The notes under the pieces are model-generated. The model saw nothing but the letters and a program-made list of their open reading frames with translations. It was not told the DNA's origin and searched no databases. Below, one piece after another: positions 31,363-39,371 of a DNA stretch of 64,000 nt. Positions within the stretch are counted from its first letter, which is position 1, and each line of letters begins with the position of its first letter. Position numbers and translations under genes: made by a program. This DNA comes from UBA10649 sp965278945 (GTDB taxonomy: Bacteria; Actinomycetota; Actinomycetes; S36-B12), in assembly GCA_965278945.1 (NCBI GenBank), contig OZ257128.1, forward strand, positions 930,001-994,000, in the 5' to 3' direction.

Positions 31363-32511
31363 ATGAGCTCCACTGCCGCTCGAATCAAGCGGGCTATCGC
31401 CATCACCGTCACGTCCGCGGGGCTCGCCCTGTCCTCGTTTCTCGCTGCGCCGGGCGCGTTCGCCGCTGGCGACATCGTCGAGTATCCGCTGCCGAGGCCG
31501 GGCAGCATCCCGGTCGCGATCACCTCGGGAGCCGACGGCGCCCTGTGGTTCGTCAACCGTGGCATTGGCGGCATCGGCCGGATCACGACGGACGGAGTCG
31601 TCACGCAGTTCGCCCTCATCGCGGGCAGCAGGCCCGAGGCGATCGTCCTCGGTCCCGACGGGAGCCTGTGGTTCACCGAGCCGGTCTACGACCGCATCGG
31701 CCGCATCACCCGCGCGGGAGTCCTCACCTTGTTCGCGCTTCGAGCGGGCAGCGCGCCGAGCGGCATCGCGGCCGGGCCCGACGGTGCCCTGTGGTTCACC
31801 GAGCCCGGCCGGAACTCGATCGGCCGGATCACCGTAGGCGGCGTGCTGAGCCACGTCGACTTGCCGTCGCCGGCCGCTATTCCTCGGGGCATCGCCGTCG
31901 GTTCCGACGGCAACCTGTGGTTCACCATGTTCGCTCTGAACGCGATCGGTCGAGTCACGCTCGGCGGTGGCATCACGGTCTTCCCGCTGGCACGGGGCAG
32001 CGGCCCGACCCGGATAACGTCGGGACCGGACGGTGCCCTGTGGTTCACCGAGTCCACCGGCGACCGGATCGGGAGCATGACGACGGCAGGGGCACTCTCG
32101 GAGTTCGGCCTGCCGGCGGGCAGCTCGCCGCTGTGGATCACGTCAGGACCCGACGGGAACCTGTGGTTCACCGAGCCCGGGTCCGATTCGATTGCGAGCA
32201 TCTCCGCGGCCGGAGTCGTCACCCAGTACCCCGTGCCGACGGACGGCAGTGATCCCGCGGGCATCACGACCGGCCCCGACGGCAACATCTGGTTCACCGA
32301 GAGCGCGGGCAACGCGATCGGCACGTTCCAGTTCCCCGGCGCCGTTCCTGTGTTGTCGGGACCGGTCGAGGGCCAGTGGGTGCAGGCGTACGAGCGTTCG
32401 AATGCACGGCAGGTGTGCGAGCGGGGATGGACCCGCAGCTGGAATCTGTGGCCGAACAACGGATCGGGCGGCTATGTCTGCACGCGTTCGGTCGTCGCTT
32501 ACGGCTCCTGA
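31363..32511 (+). CDS. Secreted streptogramin-lyase-like (Vgb) beta-propeller protein
   Basis: A 382-aa exported protein. Signal peptide residues 1-32 (to AFAAG). Residues ~35-325 are seven propeller blades, each with the pattern ITSGPDGALWFTEPGxxxIGRIT found in virginiamycin B lyase. Residues ~330-382 are an added domain with two Cys pairs of motifs (RQVCERGW, GGYVCTRS). Propellers of this type are often not antibiotic lyases, and the export signal and C-terminal domain argue for a surface or binding role. ATG 31363 follows AGGAG at 6 nt; the longer upstream frame lacks a signal peptide. Confidence 0.82.
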   Translation: MSSTAARIKRAIAITVTSAGLALSSFLAAPGAFAAGDIVEYPLPRPGSIPVAITSGADGALWFVNRGIGGIGRITTDGVVTQFALIAGSRPEAIVLGPDGSLWFTEPVYDRIGRITRAGVLTLFALRAGSAPSGIAAGPDGALWFTEPGRNSIGRITVGGVLSHVDLPSPAAIPRGIAVGSDGNLWFTMFALNAIGRVTLGGGITVFPLARGSGPTRITSGPDGALWFTESTGDRIGSMTTAGALSEFGLPAGSSPLWITSGPDGNLWFTEPGSDSIASISAAGVVTQYPVPTDGSDPAGITTGPDGNIWFTESAGNAIGTFQFPGAVPVLSGPVEGQWVQAYERSNARQVCERGWTRSWNLWPNNGSGGYVCTRSVVAYGS

Positions 32512-32529
32512 GTCCGGCACAATCGCGAC

Positions 32530-32868
32530 ATGGCCAAGCGAACAGTGATCATCGACGACCTGACCGGCGACACCGGTGCGCGCACGCGTGTCCTGAGGTT
32601 CGACGGCGTCGAGTACGAGATCGACCTGACCGACGCGAGCTACGCCGACCTGCGCGCCCTCCTCAAGCCCTATCTTCGCGCCGGCCGGGCGATCGCCGGG
32701 ACGCCGTCGTCGGCGCGACGGGCCACGAAGCCGTCGAAGTCCTCAGGCTCGTCGGACAGCTCGGCAATTCGGGCCTGGGCGCGAAGCATGGGAATGGCCG
32801 TCACTGAGCGAGGCGTCGTGCCGTCCGACCTGCGGAAGGCATGGGAAGCGGCCGGCTCACCGCGCTGA
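32530..32868 (+). CDS. lsr2: Lsr2 nucleoid-associated xenogeneic silencer
   Basis: A 112-aa Lsr2 homologue. N-terminal dimerisation domain TVIIDDLTGD...VEYEIDLTDASYADLRALLKPYLRAGR; a basic Ser-rich linker; C-terminal DNA-binding domain IRAWARSMGMAVTERGVVPSDLRKAWEAAG. In Mycobacterium Lsr2 the AT-hook-like clamp is RGR; here it reads RGV, so the second arginine that enters the minor groove is replaced. It begins 18 bp after the Vgb-like stop, and CACAAT lies 6 nt before the ATG, so it probably has its own leaderless promoter. Regulates AT-rich and acquired genes; the variant may have altered preference. Confidence 0.9.
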   Translation: MAKRTVIIDDLTGDTGARTRVLRFDGVEYEIDLTDASYADLRALLKPYLRAGRAIAGTPSSARRATKPSKSSGSSDSSAIRAWARSMGMAVTERGVVPSDLRKAWEAAGSPR

Positions 32869-32893
32869 GCGTTGAGTTCGGAATGGAACGAGT

Positions 32894-33721
32894 TCAGCCG
32901 CCCGCCCGGTGGGCGAAGACATAGAAGGCTCCCAGCGAGGTGGGATCCTCGTCCGGATAGGACGACAGGGCGTAGCCGCGCTCGGTGAGGAGCGCGCGCA
33001 CGGCGTCGAACGTGCGCGCGGATGGACGCCCGGTGAAGTCATGACAGCTCACGCAGACATTGGACACGAGGTCCAGCGCATCGGCCATGCCCGCGAGCGC
33101 CTTGAGCTCCTCGCCCTCGATGTTCATGCGCAGGTAATCGATGCGCGTCAGGTCGAACTGCGCGACGAGGGCCGCGAGAGTGCCGACGACGACAGAGTCG
33201 GCGCTCGCCGTTGTCGGCGCCGGAGCCAGGAAGTCCTCGACGCCCTCACTCGCGCCGGCCGTCGTGAACGTGCCGCGACCGGACCAGTCGGAGATCGCGG
33301 ACTCGACCACGCGGACGTTCTGCACGGGCAGGTCGGCGACCATGCGGGCCAGGCGGCGGCAGGTATCTGGGCCTGGCTCGATCGCGATCACGGTGCCCTC
33401 GGGTCCGACGAGGTCCGACAGGACCCTGATCTCCGTGCCGATCCCCGATCCGCAGTCGACGACGACGTCGCCATGTCGAGGCACATAAGCGTGGAAGAAC
33501 AGGGGCAGGAACTGCTCGGTCAGGTATCGCGGCGTGGTCCACGCCTTGTCGCTGTAGAGCGTGCGGTCGCCGCCCCATCGGATACGCCAGTCGGTTCCGT
33601 CGAAGGTGAGGCGCACTCGTTCTCGCGATCGCACAGTCGCCGCGATGCTCGACAGTGCTCCGGCGGTGCGATACACCCCTCGCCTGAGGAGGAAGTCTCG
33701 CGCTGCGGTGGCCGCGATCAC
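32894..33721 (-). CDS. FkbM-family SAM methyltransferase
   Basis: A 275-aa methyltransferase: FFHAYVPRHGDVVVDCGSGIGTEIRVLSDLVGPEGTVIAIEPGP (motif I), VRVVESAISDWSGRGTF and the FkbM-type LTRIDYLRMNIEGEELKALAGM with C-terminal VCVSCHDFTG. FkbM enzymes methylate hydroxyls of sugars and polyketides. Its GTG lies one base after the stop of the DUF4012 gene, so both are coupled; a polysaccharide or cell-wall substrate fits that partner. The downstream end is convergent with lsr2. Confidence 0.87.
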   Translation of the reverse strand: MIAATAARDFLLRRGVYRTAGALSSIAATVRSRERVRLTFDGTDWRIRWGGDRTLYSDKAWTTPRYLTEQFLPLFFHAYVPRHGDVVVDCGSGIGTEIRVLSDLVGPEGTVIAIEPGPDTCRRLARMVADLPVQNVRVVESAISDWSGRGTFTTAGASEGVEDFLAPAPTTASADSVVVGTLAALVAQFDLTRIDYLRMNIEGEELKALAGMADALDLVSNVCVSCHDFTGRPSARTFDAVRALLTERGYALSSYPDEDPTSLGAFYVFAHRAGG

Positions 33722-33722
33722 G

Positions 33723-35420
33723 TCAGCTCGTTGGTGGCGGGCAGGACGTGACGACGAACTCGTACTTCAGGTCGGTCGAGTCACCGCGATTGAGCTCGAT
33801 GGGGATGGTCCAGTTCGGTCGTCCTGAGGTGCCGCCGAAGATCGGGTCGGCCTTTGCGCCGTCGCGGGTCGCGGACTTCAGGAAGGACGAGTCCTCGAGT
33901 GTTGTGCCAGGCGCGTAGGCAGTCACGAACGTGCGGCTGAACCCGCTGGGCCGGTTGGGGTCCGGCTGTCCGTCCTGGTCGAGCGTGACATCGACGTAGT
34001 TCGGCAGTCCCTTCGGCGCGTTGTTCTCCATCGTGATCGTGAGATCGACAGTCTTGTCGGTCTCGCACCTGCTGTAGTCGAGTGCGACGTCGCGCGTGAT
34101 GTACGGATCGAGTTTGCCCCCCGTCGCGTTGAGAAAGCCGACGATGACATCGCTTGGGTGCTGCGAGAACGAAGACGCGACCGGTGTGGTTTCCAGCCAC
34201 TCCTGGTCACCCTCGCTCGATGACCAGGCCTTCAGGTGCCCGTCCTCGACTGCTGTGCTGATGGCATTCCACAACGCGGACGCGTCGAGTGGCCTCTTGA
34301 GCGCTGCGTCGATGGTCGCGTAGGTCAGGCCCATGGCGAGCTCGTCCTTCGCCCGGACGTCGTCGAAGCCCGGGAAGTCCTCGTAGAGGCCCTGGGTGAA
34401 GAACTCCTCAGCCGTTGCCGCATCGATCGTGACGCCCTTGTGCTCAACGGATCCGGTTCCGGCGAGGATCGCAGCCGTCACAGTGGGATCGATCGCGATC
34501 ACGCCGTCGACCGGAGTCCCACGCTTCTTCATACCCGCGGCTGCAAGCTTCGCAACCGTGGGGAAGTCGGGGACGATGTTGAACGACGCCCATTCGCCGA
34601 GAGCCGGGCCCCACGTGCCCGCAGTTTCGGGGCTGACCGCGTCCCAGTAGGGGATCTGCTCAGCGCGCGGGAACTCGCTGTCGAGTTGCTTGCGGCTGCC
34701 TGCCTCGACGATCTCCATCTGGCCGTCCTTGAGCGTGACGATCAGGTAGGCACTGAACAGACCGCCCGATCCCCTTAGCTCCGCCGGATTCTGCGCCATG
34801 ACCAGCCAGGTCGTCGGCTTGTCTGCGCCGAGCATGCTGGTCAGCGGCCCGGTCGACGTGGCGACCGTGTCGAGAGCGCTGATGAGATTGGGCAGCGCCG
34901 ACTGTGCGTCGACGACAGCCTCGGCAAGGCCGAACTTCAAGCCATCGGGGGAGATGTCAGCAAGTTCGTCGGATGCCTGTTGGGCGGCCTTTCGCAGGAA
35001 CTCGACTGCCTCGGGATTGGAGATGACGGCGATCACCTTGCCCGTAGTCGTCTCCTGCCCTTCCACAGAGCTGAGCAGTGGTTGCGCGGCCACCGACAGG
35101 ACCCGCGCCGCCGACGCGAACTCCGACGCAGCGCGCGCGCTCTCGCCGATGAATGGCAGCCGCTCGGCGATCTGCCATGCGAGTTGATCAGTCGACGCGT
35201 CGAGCGCCGAGGCGGAGGCGACCACCGCCTGCAGGTCGGCCGAAGCGGCGGGAATGTCGAGCTGGGAGATCGAGGCCTTCGCCGCGTTGACGTCGTCCTG
35301 GAGCTGCTGGCCCTGGCTCGCGGTTGACATCAGGCTGATGGCGAACCAGATGCCGATTCCGACGACGATCGCGAGGATGAGGCCGGCGAAGATCAGCACG
35401 CGGCGACGACGATTGGACAC
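33723..35420 (-). CDS. DUF4012 domain membrane-anchored exported protein
   Basis: A 565-aa protein with an N-terminal TM anchor (residues 9-29) and a large extracytoplasmic region. After a helical part (residues 35-190) comes the DUF4012 block: TTWLVMAQNPAELRGSGGLFSAYLIVTLKDGQMEI, then TAGTWGPALGEWASFNIVPDFPTVAKLAAA and VDGVIAIDPTVTAAILAGTGSVEH. The C-terminus is beta-rich. It is related at a distance to LytR-CpsA-Psr-associated exopolysaccharide proteins; function not established. GTG start lies 6 nt after TAGGCT (leaderless). Followed after one base by the FkbM methyltransferase. Confidence 0.87.
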   Translation of the reverse strand: MSNRRRRVLIFAGLILAIVVGIGIWFAISLMSTASQGQQLQDDVNAAKASISQLDIPAASADLQAVVASASALDASTDQLAWQIAERLPFIGESARAASEFASAARVLSVAAQPLLSSVEGQETTTGKVIAVISNPEAVEFLRKAAQQASDELADISPDGLKFGLAEAVVDAQSALPNLISALDTVATSTGPLTSMLGADKPTTWLVMAQNPAELRGSGGLFSAYLIVTLKDGQMEIVEAGSRKQLDSEFPRAEQIPYWDAVSPETAGTWGPALGEWASFNIVPDFPTVAKLAAAGMKKRGTPVDGVIAIDPTVTAAILAGTGSVEHKGVTIDAATAEEFFTQGLYEDFPGFDDVRAKDELAMGLTYATIDAALKRPLDASALWNAISTAVEDGHLKAWSSSEGDQEWLETTPVASSFSQHPSDVIVGFLNATGGKLDPYITRDVALDYSRCETDKTVDLTITMENNAPKGLPNYVDVTLDQDGQPDPNRPSGFSRTFVTAYAPGTTLEDSSFLKSATRDGAKADPIFGGTSGRPNWTIPIELNRGDSTDLKYEFVVTSCPPPTS

Positions 35421-35447
35421 CGTCGGAGCCTACGTCACGCCTCATCC

Positions 35448-35484
35448 GTCACACGTGTATCGCTCTGGGTTACGGGCGTGTGAC
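35448..35484. promoter_or_regulatory. Inverted repeat between divergent DUF4012 and secreted-protein genes
   Basis: GTCACACG (35448-35455) and CGTGTGAC (35477-35484), perfect 8-bp arms with 21 nt between. The left arm lies about 15 bp upstream of the DUF4012 -10 box (35427-35432), a position for an operator. The rest of the 178-bp gap contains a possible TACCTT -10 for the plus-strand gene. Confidence 0.45.
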
Positions 35485-35598
35485 AAGTGGCGTGGCGTGC
35501 GCCCGGCAGCGTGACATCGCACCAGTCGACCCGTTACCTTTGCGCAAAGCACCCCACTGACACGGGGTTCGTGGTGATCGACTGCTGGGGAGGCATTC

Positions 35599-36120
35599 GT
35601 GGGTATCAAGAAGTTGGTAGCTGGATCTGCTGCCGGAATTCTCATGGCAACTGGACTCGTGATGGCAATCGCGCCCAGTGCGAGCGCCGAACTTTGCGGC
35701 TACCCCCCGGTCGAGTGCCAGACCGGATCGACGAATCCACCCCAAGAGCAGCCCATCGGTGCGACTCCGCTCGCTCGTGCTCAAGCGGGCATGACGCTAC
35801 CGTCGCAGTCCGTAGCTGAAGAGCTCCCGCCGACAAGGCCGGCTGACCCGCCGGCCCAGAACGCGATCGGCGAGTCACCGAAGGTTCCTGCCGCGAGGGG
35901 CGATGTCGTCAAGTTGCGCACCGACGCCGACTCCGGAGTGACTTACCGCGTGCTGGTCAAGCGGAACGACGGCCCATACAACTTCATCGGCACCGTCATC
36001 GGTGGGGCGAACGGAAACGTGACCCTGCCTGCAGTCCAGTTCGATCGCCGGGGCCTGTACACCTTCGCGCTTCAGGATGGCAAAGGCACGACGCTCTACG
36101 TCAAGGTGAATGTCGACTAG
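35599..36120 (+). CDS. Small secreted protein, paralogue 1 (LCGYPPVEC family)
   Basis: A 173-aa exported protein: signal peptide residues 1-30 (to SASAE), a conserved LCGYPPVECQTG segment with two Cys, a Pro-rich linker (VAEELPPTRPADPPAQN), then an Ig-like C-terminal domain (VVKLRTDADSGVTYRVLVKRNDGPYNFIGTV, GANGNVTLPAVQF, GLYTFALQDGKGTTLYVKV). It is a tandem paralogue of the next gene. GTG 35599 is preceded by GGGGAGG at 7 nt. A hairpin terminator follows. Function unknown; the C-terminal domain looks like a surface-adhesion or carbohydrate-binding sheet. Confidence 0.75.
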   Translation: MGIKKLVAGSAAGILMATGLVMAIAPSASAELCGYPPVECQTGSTNPPQEQPIGATPLARAQAGMTLPSQSVAEELPPTRPADPPAQNAIGESPKVPAARGDVVKLRTDADSGVTYRVLVKRNDGPYNFIGTVIGGANGNVTLPAVQFDRRGLYTFALQDGKGTTLYVKVNVD

Positions 36121-36135
36121 TCACCTTTTGCGCAT

Positions 36136-36170
36136 CAGTGGAGGGCCGCCCGGAGGGCGGCCCTCCACTG
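36136..36170 (+). terminator. Terminator between the tandem secreted-protein genes
   Basis: CAGTGGAGGGCCGCC (36136-36150) pairs perfectly with 36156-36170 over a 5-nt loop. Confidence 0.85.
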
Positions 36171-36271
36171 TGTGACGGGACTGAGACGTGGCTCGACTAC
36201 TGAGATGCATGGGATCTGAGGTACTCTCTGCGGGCGGGGTGGTCCGACGCCCCCAAAAGAGGAGGCCTCGC

Positions 36272-36787
36272 GTGAGCATCAAGAAGATCGTTGCCGGAAC
36301 CGCGACAGCGGTCGTCCTTGCTGGAGGCGTGCTGCTCGCCGCTCCCGCCGCGAACGCCGCGCTGTGCGGATACCCGCCCGTCGAGTGCCCCGCGGGCGCC
36401 ACGAACCCGCCTGAGGACCAGCGTGTCGGGGCGACTCCCGCTGCGGCAGCGCAGGCGGGCATGACGCTGCCTGCCGAGACTGTGGCTACCGACGTTCCCC
36501 CGACGAGGCCCGCCGATCCGCCTGCGACCGCGATCGGTCCGGCGCCGAAGGTAGCCGCCGCAAGGGGCGACGTCGTCAAGCTTCGTGCTGAGGCCGACTC
36601 GGGCACGACCTACCGCGTCCTCGTGAAGCGCAACGATGGCCCGTACAACTTCATCGGAACCGTCACGGGCGGCGCCAACGGCAACGTGACGCTCCCCGCC
36701 GTGCAGTTCGACCGCAACGGCACGTACACGTTTGCGCTCCAGGACGGTAAGGGATCGACCCTGTACATCAAGGTCACGGTTGGCTAG
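36272..36787 (+). CDS. Small secreted protein, paralogue 2 (LCGYPPVEC family)
   Basis: A 171-aa exported protein very similar to the gene before it, with the same signal peptide type, LCGYPPVECPAG, Pro-rich linker and C-terminal RVLVKRNDGPYNFIGTV...VQFDRNGTYTFALQDGKGSTLYIKV. Codon choice is more GC-biased than in paralogue 1, so the duplication is not recent or one copy came from elsewhere. GTG 36272 follows GAGGAGG at 7 nt, and TACTCT (36221-36226) is a possible -10. The gene has its own promoter and terminator, so the two are separately transcribed. Confidence 0.75.
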   Translation: MSIKKIVAGTATAVVLAGGVLLAAPAANAALCGYPPVECPAGATNPPEDQRVGATPAAAAQAGMTLPAETVATDVPPTRPADPPATAIGPAPKVAAARGDVVKLRAEADSGTTYRVLVKRNDGPYNFIGTVTGGANGNVTLPAVQFDRNGTYTFALQDGKGSTLYIKVTVG

Positions 36788-36799
36788 CACTCACGACAT

Positions 36800-36834
36800 C
36801 GATGAAGGCCGCCCGATGAGGGCGGCCTTCATCG
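36800..36834 (+). terminator. Terminator after paralogue 2, before clpX
   Basis: CGATGAAGGCCGCCC (36800-36814) pairs perfectly with 36820-36834 over a 5-nt loop. The remaining 36835-36957 stretch is the clpX leader, with a GC-rich inverted repeat GCGCCC/GGGCGC just before the start. Confidence 0.85.
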
Positions 36835-36957
36835 CGTTGGGGGCAGTTTCGGCGTGCCGCGGGGCTGCATTCCCCCCTCGGGCAAGGTACGGTCACTACT
36901 TAGCCGTCCTCCCACGACGGCACTGAGCCGCGCCCTCGGGCGCGAAGGGGGCAACGC

Positions 36958-38253
<1,296 letters not shown>

Positions 38254-38301
38254 CTCGCTAGTCCATGGAACAGCGCGAGGGCTCGATCCACGCGCTCTGT
38301 C

Positions 38302-38456
38302 TCAATCGTCTTCCGGCGACTCACTGACGGCGTCGACGAAGTCTTGGTCCTCTTGGTTCGATGGGCTTCGTCGGGAACCCAGATCTCGATGGGCCGCATG
38401 CCCTGAGTGCGCATCCGAGCTCGGTGCTCCGTGTCCTGCTCTTGGGAACTGGCCAT
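38302..38456 (-). pseudogene. MazE-type (DUF3018) antitoxin, internally deleted and frameshifted
   Basis: ATG 38456 has a perfect GGAGGAG ribosome site. The first 32 codons give the DUF3018 antitoxin N-terminus: RARMRTQGMRPIEIWVPDEAH. The family's C-terminal block, SPSNQEDQDFVDAVSESPEDD then stop at 38302-38304, follows in another frame, with the middle segment missing. Read without the shift the frame runs on to 38250 as 68 aa of unrelated sequence. No MazF toxin gene is adjacent. A remnant of a toxin-antitoxin pair is the simplest reading. The region 38254-38569 holds nothing else. Confidence 0.65.
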
Positions 38457-38569
38457 CGCTCCTCCTCGTTGCCAGAACTGTGCAAGCTGCGAAGACTCGA
38501 TCAAGATCTCATTAGTCGGCGACGCCCGCAACCAGCCTTCGTATCTGGTTGACCACGTATCGTTGCGCT

Positions 38570-38959
38570 GTGACCCTCGCGGCGACGTCCAACGCGATCG
38601 CGGCCGCTCTGACCCGCGCTGCTGATGACGACGAGCATCTCCGGCTCGTGATCCAAGCCAGCGACGACTTCGCCGGCATGGATGAAAGCGACCGGGAGAT
38701 GTTCCTAGCTGAGCCCGAATCGACTGGGGATCCGCGATACGACGCACTGCTCGCCGGCCTGGCGGTGTACCTCGTGCAACGCGCAGGGCTGCCGACGACT
38801 CCCGCGTGGACCCGAGATGACTGTCGGTACCTGCCCCGCATGTGGTGGGTAGGCCTGCCGGAGGGCAGCGGTCGGCGTGCATTCGTGCTTCAGCGCACTC
38901 CCGCGTACTTCAAAGCGCGCGGCGTGATGTTCAACGTCGAGAATCTCGCTTCGCTTTGA
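38570..38959 (+). CDS. Hypothetical protein paired with a nucleotidyltransferase remnant
   Basis: A 129-aa soluble protein: AATSNAIAAALTRAADDDEHLRLVIQASDDF, then AGLAVYLVQRAGLPTTPAWTRDDCRYLPRMWWVG and RTPAYFKARGVMFNVENLASL. It is typically found directly upstream of DUF6036-type nucleotidyltransferases, as here, and such pairs look like toxin-antitoxin modules; it would be the likely antitoxin or partner. GTG 38570 is chosen because TATCGT lies 6 nt before it; TTG 38549 is less likely. Its stop overlaps the next gene's TTG start (TTGA). Function not established. Confidence 0.65.
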   Translation: MTLAATSNAIAAALTRAADDDEHLRLVIQASDDFAGMDESDREMFLAEPESTGDPRYDALLAGLAVYLVQRAGLPTTPAWTRDDCRYLPRMWWVGLPEGSGRRAFVLQRTPAYFKARGVMFNVENLASL

Positions 38960-39371
38960 GCGACCTGCTCGATCGCGAGGGGATTCTCGAGTTGCTTCGG
39001 CAGTTCGGTGGAGAACTTGTCGATCGCGGTCTGGGGGCCGATGTGTACGTGGTCGGCGGCACGGCAATGGTGTTGGCGTACGACCGCCTGTGCCTTACGC
39101 AAGATGTCGGCGCGGTCGGTGCTGAGATCAAGCCCGATTGGTTCGATGATCGCGTTAGGCCGTTGCTGCCGCGCGTTGTCGACGTCGACCGCGTGGAGGC
39201 GTTCAGCGCTCCCGGGATCAGTGTGAGTGTCGCGTCTGCCAGGAACTTCGCTTGGACTCGATCGCTGCGGTGTTCGACATCGCCAATGAAGTCTGGGGTC
39301 CGGACATGCTCCGCGTGGAGAACATCTTCCTGGTGACGGAGTTCCCCCGTGACCAGAGCTTTCGTGACTAG
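38956..39371 (+). pseudogene. DUF6036-type nucleotidyltransferase, decayed
   Basis: TTG start overlapping the upstream stop gives SDLLDREGILELLRQFGGELVDRG, the nucleotidyltransferase motif YVVGGTAMVLAYDR and LTQDVGAV (the DxD strand in altered form), then FDDRVRPLLP and GISVSVASARNF. The usual stretch after the DxD is shorter than expected and the frame then breaks near 39245; a second frame continues DSIAAVFDIANEVWGPDML to a stop at 39369-39371, which reads like the family's C-terminus. The first frame stops at 39336. Two internal losses and a frameshift make it inactive. Its end overlaps the convergent GGDEF/EAL gene. Confidence 0.6.
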
